Positions 47,964 to 59,842 of a DNA stretch of 64,000 nucleotides are shown one piece after another. Origin of the DNA: Blasia pusilla (taxonomy: Eukaryota; Marchantiophyta; Marchantiopsida; Blasiales). The stretch is taken from positions 24,676,001 through 24,740,000 of the forward strand of contig CM114275.1 of NCBI GenBank assembly GCA_050084515.1. The letters run 5' to 3'. Position 1 is the first letter of the stretch; every line of letters starts with the position of its first letter. Below the pieces are notes generated by a model. It did no database searches and was not told where the DNA came from. It was given only the letters and a program-made list of their open reading frames with translations. A program made the translations under genes and the position numbers.

Positions 47964-50900
47964 TATTACCCTTTTAAGAAAGTGGAAATCCTAGTTAAAT
48001 TTGAAATGAAAACTATTTATAAATTATAAATAATCATTTTCATGTGCAATAATTACTATTTCTAAATTTTCTAAAAAAAACTTTGATGCCGATGCTAAGC
48101 TGGGGTGGGGAGTTTTTTTTCATCCCATAAATCTTTGGTCCTTTTAATTTAACTACTCCTTAAATTTGACATGTATAGACAGAAAAAGAGGTTTGACAAG
48201 CGTCAACACGGGAGGAAGATTTTCTAGCACCCTCCTCTATTAATAATATAGATCAAAGTCAAAGATATGCATTAGATTTGAACTTCTTACTGGAAAATGA
48301 TGAAAGCAGACTAAATGCAACTATTTTTCCTTGTCAAATGCTATGGAGTTGATTTCTCAAGCTACTATACATAAAGATCCGAGAAAAGTTCTCTCGTAAT
48401 AACGTGAAGAGTCTATGTCTTCCTCCGTTGGTTATGTGGTTGCTTGGTATGAAAAGTCTTTGTATGTAGTATGCGCCTATGGTGGAGTCAAGATTTAAAT
48501 AGTGATGATTTAAAAATTTCAGATCTACCTAACTATGCTTTGTCACATGGTAAATGCACTTAAGAATATACACCCCAAAATCCAAAATTGTGTGTCAAAT
48601 CAACCACCCCAAAAATATGTATCATAGTAGCCTTTTATGAATTGGAATAGGTTTACTCAACATGTTTTAAAAGATCCAAATGTGCCATGTGGCAAGACGT
48701 CCCAACACACTACCGTCATGTGTCGAATGTTGGGGTGTGGCCAGGAGGAGAGACCATCCTAAAAAAATAGCATAGATTATTACTTCCCATAATTGCCCAC
48801 TCCTAGCGCTTAACTGTACTTTCACATAAAGTACATCTCTTAAAGTGTAGAGAATTTTGTGTTTTAGTGGCACACGTACTTTGGATTCATGGTATAGATT
48901 GAATTGAGACTTGGCCTTGATCAAGGGCCATGGGTTGGTTATTAATTCGGAATGTTGAAGAATGTTGGGGCACTCATTTCTCATTCCTTTTTGCTTAAAT
49001 GAACAAACGTTGCACGTAGACAGGGGGGGAGAATGAAGAAGAAGAAGACATGTAAATTAGAAAAAGATTGAATTGAAATTTCAACTTAGAAATGGAGAAC
49101 ATAACTAATAACTAAACAATAGTAAGAAATTTTAATAGAAGAACTAAAATCTATTCCATCTTTTTATTGATATGCTTTTAACTTAGTATAAGAAGTTTTT
49201 TTAATAGTTTAAAGAGGGCTTGTAAGGAGCAAGGTGACTATGTCAATATATAATATGATAATACTAACAAAAATATGTGGATTATTATATCAACTCTACT
49301 GTGGTGTCCATAGTATTTTGAAGGAGGAGTTGGGAGAGGAAGGCTCATTAGTATGACACGGAAGTGTTTTCTAAATTAGATGGGTTTTTTTTAAAGAAAA
49401 GAAAAAAGACGTGGTGTGATTTTACCTCTTGTGGAAGGATTAAGATGAATTACTAAGTCCATATTAGTGTATAACATGTGCTATGCATGAAACTACTAAA
49501 CATAATTCCCAAAAAAAGTTTTCTTATTGTTCATGTTATGAGAGATATTTTCTTGTTGTCTTAACGTCATCTGTCAAGTAAAGAGGCTTTTGCAAATGAG
49601 GAAAATATGCTTAATAGCTTAGATGTGGCAATATATGGTTTGGGGATCGTCCCCTTTTTGGGGGATTCAGTTTCCCTTCGATCCCTTTTTCTTGCTCTCT
49701 ATAGGGTTTTTACATTGTCTTTCTTTGACAAAATGGAAATGATTAGAATACTTAATATTATCATCTACATTGTAATTGGAAGGAGAGAGATTACTTCTTG
49801 TATGATGTGTCTTTTATCTTAGGGAATTGAAATATTTTTTAAATAAATGTTAAATGTAATTTTTTTAATAAAATGAAACTTCTTTCTAAAAACAAGAACA
49901 CGTGTTAAAAATATGATAGCTCTAAAGATAATTTAGAAGTGATAAAATCTTACTAAATTAAGTCTAGAAAATAATATATTACTTTAACAAAACATGTTAA
50001 CAAGGCAAAAGAAATCTAGTTGTTAAGATGAAAATGGGGAGCGGAGAAAATGGCATTTATATGGGATCAACAATCAAGCACTTCCTCACCTTCATTTGAG
50101 CGCAATGTAATCCTTATGGAAGACTGAATGGAGTGGAGGCGGCATGGAGCGGGAGGATTTAGGAGAGGATCACATGATCAATGTTGTACTTTACTCGGAT
50201 ACTCTTGGTTTTATTACGTGCCTCAATCCCTATAGTGACATTTTTTTCATTTTTATTGGGTGTTATTTGAGTTTAAGTCAAAGTAGGGTTTCATGTATCA
50301 TTGTAATGATTTCCATGCAATTTTCCTCCCCTTCCATCGACTTCATATTACCTTCCATCTCTTGTGGTCATGCTTGCTTGACACGTAAATATAAGATATG
50401 TCTTATTTTATCCCTTTAAACTTCCTGTTCGTTTAGGGTTTAGGAATTAATTGAGAATTAAATTCAGGAAGTTTAATGCTCCCTTGAGTGCAATTCTGAA
50501 TTATGTCGTGCTCATACACATCACTACACAACCCACATCGCTGGTCACATCTACACACCACACAACACCCATCTTCCCAACACACGGGTCGATCCCTTTA
50601 AATTTCCTTTTAATTGCACTTATGAGCATCCTAAAACTTTGAATAACACTTTCTCTTTAAAGTAGACTTTTGTAAGTGTCCACTTAAATATTTCTTTCTC
50701 CCATACACTCCCTATATCCCCTATTTTTCTAATGTGCCTCCTTCTCCATAGCAAGTAATTGTGAGAGGGTTTTGGTTTGAAAATTTCTAACCCGAGAAGT
50801 TAGCGTTAGTCTAGGTGTCCTCGCCATTTCGTGTAAGTACTGCCCACACGCAAGACTAATGCTCCACCCATCTCAATTTAGGCACAAGTGGTTGCATTAG

Positions 50901-51612
50901 GGAGATTGCTACCAAAAATAGTGGTGAAAGGGAAGAAGACTCAACTTCATAATCATTTTCATAAGGACATCGCTTCATCCCATTTGCTATCCACAAGTAT
51001 GATGCTCAAGTGAAAAGTTTGAAGATTCCCTTATCGAGTGTGTTCAAAACAGCGGTTGTCTTTAGCTTCTCCGCTCCTAAATCACAACTAGTATAATGCC
51101 CGAGCGTAGCACCCGTTTGTTAATTTAAATTCAGCGGTAGCTTTCCGTTACATGCGTCATCGCCGGAGCATGCCATAATGTATGCGTGTCACCAAGATGG
51201 GATCCTCAAACTCCGTCCTCTTTTTATTAATTAGATACAAAAACAAGGCCTCCATCACCCTCCAACTGATTTCTTGAAACTAACTGAAGTGGATGTCCGT
51301 CCATCCGTAGGGGCCGCGGCGTCCTTCGTGGAGGAACGTACCTTAGGAGGGAGCCGGTGAAGGCGAGGGAAAGGCTACATGTTAGTAGAGATGGGTGGAG
51401 CATTAGTCTTGCGTGTGGGCAGTACTTACACGAAATGGCGAGGACAAGGTTCATATCGATCTAATCACCCTAGAGCAGCATCAGCGCAAGCTTGAAAGGC
51501 AGGAGAGAACCACAGAGAGAGACAGACAGAAAGTGCCGGAGAACCACAGAGAGAGAGAGAGAGAGAAAGGAGTGCCGGTAGGCACGCTGTAGAGGGATAC
51601 GCATTTGAGACG
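47964..51612. other. AT-rich intergenic DNA, then leader of the next gene
   Basis: Short AT-driven frames without domains up to about 50800. From about 51050 the composition turns CpG-richer, and a GA-rich stretch (51500-51570) stands just before the start codon at 51613, typical of a plant 5' leader. No gene is recognised between the Harbinger remnant and 51613. Confidence 0.4.
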
Positions 51613-53326
51613 ATGGCGAAGAAGAAGAAGAAACAGTCGAAGGTCAAGCGACTGGTGGGCTCGACGCCCATGGAAGTTCTCAAGGATGCCTCCTCCAGTG
51701 CGGCTGCAGCTCCAGCTCCAGCTGCCATGAAATCCGACTGTCAGTGCGCAGTAACTGCAGATTTGCTTTCAGCACTGCCAATTTTCGATGGCTACTCGGA
51801 TTTTTGTCAAATGCCTTCAGGCTGTTGTGTTGCGGATGAAGATAAGGGTAGAGTAGGAAAAAGATGCGATAAGGTACCGCCCGGCCAGCTTTCTGATAGG
51901 GTTTAGGATTTGTTGGTGCAGCCATGGACACGTCGGAGATTGTGGTCACGGAGTCTATGGACATCTCCAAGAAGCTCAAGTTGAGCGCAGGAAGTAGCAG
52001 GTGACGATTTCTTCCTGGTTGATCTCAGCTCAGTGCCCGTATCTTCAGCAGCCGTCTTGAATTTTCTTTCATCATCATACATGTGCTGATTCTGTCCCTT
52101 TTGCTTCACGAGTCTTTCCCCGTCAGGCTTGTGAGACCCAATAGATCCAATCCTTGTTGCTACTTCTACCTAGTCTTCCCGTCATTCCTTGATTCACTCC
52201 ACGAATTCACTCGATTTTGAATCCTATCAGCAGAATTCAAGTTTCCTGATGGTTCAGATCAGTTTGATATATACAGTAGATGGAGGGAAAATCAAGTGCA
52301 TCAGATCTGGATTGTGGATTTTTGGGCTAGTGGTAGACTTGGATAGCAGATGCGTGACATAGGTTTTGTTTAGCTGACTGTACGTGCCCCTTCTTCTGAG
52401 AGAGGAGGTAGTGCTGTGTGTGCTGGTCCGAAGGGAAGGCAGATCCTCCGTACCCTAGTGTTGGATAACTGTTTTCTTAGAAGTGTACGCTCAAAGACGA
52501 ACTGTACGTGCCACAATTCACTTTTTGAGCTCGTAAACTGAACCTAGAGTAGCAACATTGGTCGGGTTTGGGAAGACAGGAGTCGTACAATTTACCAAGT
52601 CTCCCACTGACTGAGTTTTGTCTTTTCGTGAATCTTCCTGCCAACCTTTTGGGATGTTTGTAAAATATCTTGGAAGCCTTTCCCCTGCAGTCAAAAGATG
52701 AGCATCACGTCCATGTAGAGTTTGTGGGAGGCGATATGCAAGCTTTCAGATTACTTACTTTGATTCACCTGCTGGTCCTTGGATGCTTTTGTTTGTGCTA
52801 CTTACTCCTTGAACCTGCTTTGGAAGGTTCACAGAGGTCGCCAACTTGGATCCTCACCTCCTGAGACTTTCTCATCCACGGAGTTCATTGTCCATGAGCC
52901 ACTCAAATTGGAATTGAATGCTCTTGGGAATGAAATATTCTTTCTAATAACCTAAGTATGTAAATGGACACGGTGGCATGTACAGAAGGTCGTGTAAATG
53001 GCTCGACACTCTTTGCGGCAATGTGTTCACTTTCTGTGTTGTTATCTTAGCACTATGGGTAGGTAGTATATTTCAGTGAAGAGATTCTAGGTTTTCAGAC
53101 ATCTGAGAACCTGGCAATTGGATGGCTAAGAGACGGGATTTCCTGAATTGTTCTTCACAGGCCTATCAAGAAGGGACCTCTAAAGCGGAAGGCTGCAAAG
53201 CTGCGGAAGGAGAAGGCTCTGAAGAAGGCCATGAGCATGGTGGAAAAGCAGGAACAGAGAGTCATGAAGAAAGAACTGAAATCTTTCAGGGTTCAAACCC
53301 TCAAGAAGATGGATATCAATGACTAG
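51613..53326 (+). CDS. Small lysine-rich basic protein, 123 aa, plant-conserved type
   Basis: Three exons: 51613-51739, 51922-52000 and 53161-53326. The product starts MAKKKKKQSKVKRLVGS, has an Ala/Pro linker, then MDTSEIVVTESMDISKK, and ends in a basic helical half rich in K/R/E (PIKKGPLKRKAAKLRKEKAL to SFRVQTLKKMDIND). The exon 2-3 junction (AG plus G) and the TAG at 53324-53326 are well supported. Exon 1 donor is less certain: GTCAGT at 51740 gives the shortest product, while GTAGAG further on (about 51847) would add about 35 codons. I recall plant proteins with a similar MDTSE segment and basic tail but no assigned function. Composition suggests nuclear or nucleolar location. Function is unknown. 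Confidence 0.75.
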
Positions 53327-54560
53327 AATAGTCACCCTAGTTTCAATATCTCCCCAATTTTGCCCTTGCTAGCGTAAAAATCCAGGGTGGAAGTCTATCC
53401 CCACTTCTGACAGCGGAATGTATCAACGTTTAGGGTCAACGTCTGCCTGCATCTCTTGCTCTGTTTTCAGGCCTTCCAAGTAAAGGAGTTTTGACAAACA
53501 TGCGCAGACTCTCCTCACCGCAGCGCACCAGTCATCAAAGTGTACCTCATGTCAAGATTGAAGATGTCCACCGCGATGTCCTAGGGCAGAATTGAGCCGC
53601 TGAGTGAACTTACTCTAACATATGTACCTCGACAAGCTGTGATTGGATTCTGCACTCTGCTAAGGTCACATCTCAGTGATGCTGTTTTCCATACGGGCAT
53701 TCAGAAAGGTGTTGCAGCACCCGTCTTGGGTTAGACCGCCAGTAGCCAACGATAACAAGCTGTGTAAGAATGGGACAGATTCCTATTTCTCTTAAAGCAG
53801 GTGTCAATTGTGACATTTCAGATTAAGATATTAGGCGGTAAGCAGGGATGTGTTCCGCCCACGCTGTTACCTCTTCTCGAAACACAGCTTTCTTGCCACA
53901 CCGTACTCGTCTCTCGAGAAAGAACCACTCACCGCAAGACCATGCACTTCGGCCGACAGCAACGAGATGAGAGCGGCTCCTTCGCCTACCGGACAGCACT
54001 GTTGCGGGACAGCCACCCCAACTCCAGTATCCCCTCGACTGTAATCCACAAGTGTTAATAGGACCGGAGGCATACGTTCTCCGGCACCGCCCCACTCCGA
54101 CAGTTCACAAGCGCCACTTCAGTACAAGTTAGCACGAATTCAGTGAGCAATTGAAAGCGGCCGACAAGAAATCGTAGTAAGCATGGAACTTCAAGCGTAA
54201 CTCTAGTGTCGACGCAGTATTTCCTGCACAAGACAGTAAGTACTGACTGACAACAGATAGCCACTTCATTGAAGACGGCCTGCACCATAAAACGAATCAG
54301 CCTCACGATTCCTTCTCTTGAATCCTTGGTCACGACATTCGTCCGAGTCGCGGCGCACCAGACGATGCCATCAACTGCAACAACCATAAGCAGGGAAATC
54401 AGAAAGTGTGATCGCATGGGAAGCAACTGAATCTCACACTGCCGGTACAAGATAACTTTGCCACACAAAATATCCGGATTTCATGCACGTTGACCGAGAG
54501 TAGCACCTAGCTGTAGTATATGTGCATCTACCCTTTTCGAATATTTCTAGTGGGCTTCAG
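53327..54560. other. 3' flank of the small gene, no other gene seen
   Basis: The 3' UTR is presumably in the first few hundred bases. The minus-strand frame 54055-54468 (137 codons) has hydrophobic stretches but no recognisable domain or start context, and overlapping frames on both strands are similar in length, so I do not call a gene. Confidence 0.4.
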
Positions 54561-54561
54561 A

Positions 54562-54999
54562 CTTAAGGGCCGGGTCCCATGGGCCTCCGAAAAGGTAGAG
54601 GTTCTGCGACCAATTTATAAGACAAGATAATCCAAGAAAATACATAGGTCCTTCCCTAGACTTGGACAATTTTTGCCCCCAAAAAATTTGAGAGCAGAAA
54701 AAATGGGGACCCCTTATGTTTGTCGCGACCTTTGCCCATGGGACTTGGCTCTAATGACCCGGTCCCATGCGGCGGGCTCCATATCTAGTCGCAGTCGGGA
54801 TGGTTGCGATCGTCGTACAGTGTTTTCTCCTTCTCGTCGGTTGGAATAGGTGGTAAAACTGTAGCAAAACTTGCGCCTTGTGTTTTGAGGGCGCAAATTC
54901 GGTTAAGGTTGCATGAAAGCCATCCGTCAGATTAACAAAGATCCGGAACCCTAGGGCCGGGTGTTGATGACCCCGGCCGCATGGGACCCGGTCCTAAGA
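54562..54999. mobile_element. MITE-like element with about 20-bp terminal inverted repeats
   Basis: Left end CTTAAGGGCCGGGTCCCATG (54562-54581) pairs with right end CATGGGACCCGGTCCTAAG (54981-54999) as an inverted repeat with two differences. The element is about 438 bp and non-coding. An internal GACCCGGTCCCATGCGG stretch near 54758 repeats the motif. A related right end occurs at 56970-56990. I could not settle a target duplication, so the superfamily is open. Confidence 0.75.
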
Positions 55000-55289
55000 G
55001 GAGTGAATTTCACTAATAAAACACTTACCTATGTTCTCTTCTTGTGCTTGCTCCATGTGCCAAATCCAAAACACCATAAGTTACCTCACTAATAAACATC
55101 ACATAAGGGTATGTCCAAAACGTACCATCCAACAACCTAAAACACAAAACCAAACCAATTCAAAATTCCAAGGGCTGAAGTTGAACCCTTCTTGGTGCGT
55201 ATTCAGTTCTTTGTGGAATTAGGGGAGAGGGGATAAGTACTCAAAATATTGTGTGACATATCATTTCAAATTTAACAAGTCCTGACTCT

Positions 55290-56072
55290 TCACTTCCCAA
55301 CACGGACAACTCTTTCTAGATAGTCCAAACATCTAAAATGACGCTCGCATGCCTAGCGGTTCTAATTTTCCCATGAACCTCACATGGGTCCCTAATCGAG
55401 ACCCTAGAAATAAGTCACGGGTTGGAATCCAAGGGTGACCTCCAAAATTCACTCCATTGGATTTGGCTTGGTGTTCACACCCTAACGCCAACCTCCCAAT
55501 CCATTCTTTGCCCTTTGGTTCACCTCGTGGCGCCCCAAAGTAGAATTCAAGTCCCAAGCACCCTCGGAGACCATCCCCCTCATATATGCTCATAGGGTTC
55601 TTTGACCTCCCCCTACCTTTGGGAAAGTCCTCTTGGGCCGCTCGTTTTGGACCTTAATCCAACAGTCTTTCTCAAAATTTTGGGGCAATTTATCATCTTT
55701 TGCTTGTGTGTTTGTCTTTAGTGCGTTGAAATCAGCTGAGCTTTCCAACGCCACCTTACTTGTCCCAAATGCACCTCGGGTGTGGATGTTATGACCTAAA
55801 AATTAGTAAAACCCCAAATGCTAATCAAGTTCCAATTCTGGTTCTCATCCTCTTTGGCAACTACTCTTCTCTACTCTTCTCTAGTCGTAGTTTACGTTTG
55901 GCCCAAGTTTCTTGAGTCGGGACCATTAACACATGAAACGCTAAGCCTCGCTCACATATCACATCTCATGCCTCTTTCAAGATACTTCTCCGACCCTCAT
56001 CCATCCTAGTGTAAGCCTATTAGAGTCATGATGTTTCACATCGGCGCACGTTTGGTTATAAGGGTCATGACG
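55290..56072 (+). mobile_element. 5'-truncated solo LTR, family X
   Basis: Diverged copy of the 15978-16981 LTR, matching from about its position 195 (the CCAACACNNGGCAA region) to its end (TTTGGTTATAAGGGTCATGA). The first 190 bp are absent. No retroviral genes adjoin. It lies 1 kb upstream of another copy in the same orientation. Confidence 0.8.
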
Positions 56073-57079
56073 CTTTGGCTTGTTAATGAAAGATATGAAG
56101 TGTTTTTGTGAGAGCATGCTCACTGATTTCTTGCTCGGAGACCTTTACGATAGAGAATCATATGTATTGTGGGTGAACTTCATGATCGAATATGATATCT
56201 TGTATTTAGGAGTGTAAGGACAGTGAGAACAATATATGTTGTGTTATGATGTGTATTTGGGCGACACATTGCTATATAACATGTCCAAGCCAATGGGGTT
56301 CTACGATAGGCTCAAGCTAGGGGAGATGCCACTAATAGAAGCCTTCTAGATGATAATCATATTTCTTATGCTATTGTTGATAATTTTTTGGTGGTTGTTC
56401 AAGTTAGATTTTAGGAGATTCCTTTGTTTTCTTTGGCCCCTGATGGATATGGATTTGGTGTTTCTCAACAAAATAAGTCCCTTATTCTTGTATTTCCCAT
56501 GAGTTCCCCATATTCTTTTATTCATGTCAAGTATTCTCCTTCCATTCGTTGAGGGATTGGAGGAAGCATAACCCATTAGGAAATGTAAAATGTCAAAAGA
56601 TGTCTTGTGCCATCTTATGTGCTACCCGCCTAGTCACAACCGTAAGATCGATGCAAACATGTCGGACGACAAGGCATTTTACTAGTTATGTTACTATCCC
56701 CTAATACGGTTATTCTTGTGTGATTTTCCATTTCCCTCAGGCCTTTCGTGTTTGTTACGTCCCCCTTTGTCTTTTTTTTTTCTTTTTCCAGTCGATTCAT
56801 CCGTTCCATGGTAATTGGAAATGGGAGGTGGCATAGTCGCAAAATCCTATGCCCTACCTTCTAGCGGCGCAAATTTGGGTCAGGGTCCCATGAATGAACT
56901 ACATTTCCATTCGTTAGATCTTGGTGATGTGGGACCTTGAGGCCAGGTCTCGGTGATCTCATCTGCATGGGACCGGGTCCTAAGAGGCTAATTCCATGCA
57001 AGGTAGATTACGGTGACCTTAGGAGGTCAGGGATTTTTTGTGCCCAAATCCTTTGGACGTAGAAACAATCCACCTTTGC
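56073..57079. other. Mixed repeat DNA between two family X LTRs
   Basis: Near 56225-56265 the block ACAATATATGTTGTGT, followed by an ATGATGTGTATTTGGGCGACA-like end, resembles the tail of the DNMT gypsy LTR (24295-24337). At about 56860-56990 there is sequence related to the right half of the MITE at 54562, ending CATGGGACCGGGTCCTAAG. No coding potential seen. Confidence 0.5.
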
Positions 57080-58089
57080 TGTCGCGCCCCTACTCTCCTT
57101 GAACGTCAATCTTTATCGTTGCGGAAGCGTACGTTCAGTAGGACACGATCTCATCGCCGATCTGCACCCAAACACGCACTCTCGTTAGTCAGGTCTGGAT
57201 CAACCAGCGTTCCAACCCACCGAGTTCTCAACTCGGCATCTCATCAAGCTCAACCTTCCTTACTTCCTAGTTTCCAAAACATGGCAAGTCCTTCAAGACT
57301 TGGAATAGACTTCCTGATTAGTCCAGGAACCTAAAACGACACTTGCGCGCCTAGCGATCCCAACTGTTCAACGGACCTCGTGTGAGTTCCAAATCGAGAC
57401 CCAAGTAATTGAGTCGCGGGGTGAAATCCAAGAGGGATGTCTAAAATCGCCTCCATAGACTTGGTTCAGGTTTTCCAACCAAACCCCAAACTCTCGATCC
57501 GTTCCATGCCCTTGAACCGCCCCGTGGCGCCCAAAGTGGGGTCGAGTTCCAAGCACTCTTGGAGACCTTCCCCTTTACTAGTACTTCTCGGGTTCTCCAA
57601 TAACTCCCCCCCCCCCCTCCCTTTGGAAAAGGAGGGTCGGGCCCTTCATTGTGGCCCTCAACCCGACTCTACTTACAGTCGTTTCCGGGTTGTTTCTCAG
57701 CCGCTGCTCATGCGTTTGCAGAGATCTTTAGTGAGTTTGAACCGTCTTTCCATAAGTCTTCCAACGCACCCTTGTTTGATCCAAACGCATCTCGGCGCTA
57801 AAAGTTATGGCCATAAATAGAGTCGGAAACTCTCAAACGCTAGTAGTGTCCCAAATCCGGATTCTTCCTTTGGCAACCCACTTTCTAGACTCAACTCCTT
57901 TCAAGTCTTGTTCCGCGTTTGGTCCAGGTTTCTCAGTCGCGACCACAACATCTGAAACGCGAAGCCTCGCTTGCGTCCCGTCTCTTGTCTTTCTTCGAGA
58001 CCACTCCAACGTGCAAACCATCTTAACGTGAGCCGATTAATGTTCCGATGTTCCGCTTTGGCACTCGTTTGGTCATGAGGGTCACGACT
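57080..58089 (+). mobile_element. Solo LTR, family X, full length
   Basis: About 1010 bp, closely similar over its whole length to 15978-16981. It starts TGTCGCGCCCC and ends GGTCATGAGGGTCACGACT, where the final A of the other copy is T. The flanking pentamers TTTGC and GTCGC agree at only three of five positions, so the target duplication is eroded or absent. No internal region is present. Confidence 0.9.
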
Positions 58090-59842
58090 GTCGCAAGACC
58101 ATTATTATTTGGTTATTATAATATACTATCAAATATTTATCCATTGCCTGTTAAAAAATTGAGTTATGTGTGTACGGTGTGGATGTTGCGACTACAATGA
58201 CTCCCAATGGAATCGACCTAATAGGGAGTCTCAAATAACGGGACGCAAGTCCCCATATGTCTCGGAGGGAATCGACCGTAAAAGGACGGTTCTTTCTCTA
58301 CGTCAGAGGGTATATCATTTCCTCAATTTCCGTACCTTTCACGGGACATGAAGTAAATAGAGGGGGAATATGTCTCTATGTCTGGTTGGAGATTGACCCT
58401 ATCTCTTTCGGCACCCCCTACCTGCCGTAAATCCATAAATAAAATACGGACAAGACGTTCAAACCTACGGATACAAATTTGAGACGCCCTAACAGGGGTT
58501 GTCGTCGGACGTCCCATGAAATTTTCCCATGGGACGTTCCAAAGGAAGGACTTCTTAAACGGGTACGTGGCGAGGTACCCCGTAGCGTCCCGGCCTTCGC
58601 GTGACACGGCCTTATATTCCCGAAGCAGTAACCTTTGCTCACATCCGTAAGCTCGCACTGCGGGCGACGGACTTCTCCTTAAAAAAAGAGCGAAAGCGCG
58701 AAGATACCGTTCCGCATTTAATTAATCAGCACGGTGGATGGTTCGGAAACGCAACGAACCGGAGTCACTTCATCGCGAGCACTGCAGTGCCACCGCCGGC
58801 AGCTCCTGAAGCCTCCTCATTCCACACGTGTCATTCGCCGCTAAAGCTGCAGCGCCATTCACCTTTTCTCGCGCCGGTGAAACGCCCGGGTTGCTGAATC
58901 CCGGCGGCTTCTGCAAGCGATCCGCTAATTAATCATTAATCAACGCGATTCGCCGTGATCAACACACGCTCTCCGATCTAGCTAGCGCGCCAGGTAAGAT
59001 TCCCCGTCGTTCGCTTCCGCGTTAGGGTTCGGATTCAGTCGCAGATCCGCGGACTCGGCTCCACCAAGTTGGCGCACGGCGGGAGACGTTAGGGTTCGTA
59101 TTGCAGCGGCACCGCTAAGACCACGTGATATTTGTAGCCACTTTGTTTAGAAAACGACACGAAAAGAAATAAATAAAATATACTTCGGGGCCTTAGTCCG
59201 TTGTCTCCGCCGCGTGCCCTCCTCCCATTCGCGCATTTCAGACAATTGACGTACCTATTGGCTCTCCTCCTTCCAAGAGGTGCCACGAGACTCAACCACG
59301 CCGCGAACAAGCGAGGGTCCGTCGCGTAGGTAGAGCGTCGCTAAAGTTGGGCAGGAGGCCCAAGGAACTCGTCGGCGCAGGACCGCGGACCAACGAGAGT
59401 CCAAGCGGAGGGTCGCTCTTCCGCTCGGGCACATCGCAGGCGCAGGGGGAACAGGCAGGGAAATTGGAGAGGCAGAGGGAGAGAGAGGAAAGGACGGAGG
59501 AGGAGGAGGATGAGGAGGAGGAGGAGCTGAGAGAAGAGACGGGGCCGATGTGCAGCTGAGGACCTTGGTTGGCATGCCGGCACACAATACGGCGAGGAGG
59601 TTGATGAGATTGGATTTGCGACAGCTACAGAGAGTGAGTAAATCGCAGGGCTAGAGAGAAACGGTGTCATGTGGAGAAAGAGCGTGCGGAGGACGCAGAC
59701 ATTGATGTGAAAGGTGCAGGATCGAGGAAGTTGTGGCATGCTGGTTCGAATCTGGTAATTGGACGAGGAGTGGAGCTTGACGTAGGGACGCCTGAGAAGG
59801 GAACGCATTCATCGCAAGAGGGACTTAGAGGAGGCAGGGAAG
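58090..59842. other. Intergenic DNA and probable promoter and leader of the ERGIC3-like gene
   Basis: CpG-richer DNA with short frames on both strands and no recognisable domain. The Glu/Arg-rich frame at 59347-59559 arises from GAG/GGA simple sequence near 59460-59530. The last several hundred bases before 59843 are likely promoter and 5' UTR. No TATA box can be named with confidence. Confidence 0.4.

Noticed and set aside
58140-58620. Possible organellar DNA insertion
   Set aside because: The sequence differs in composition from its flanks, but I recognise no plastid or mitochondrial gene in it.
59341-59808. Minus-strand ORF of 155 codons and Glu-rich plus-strand ORF upstream of the ERGIC3-like gene
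   Set aside because: Both arise from GAG/GGA simple sequence in the probable 5' leader and have no domain.
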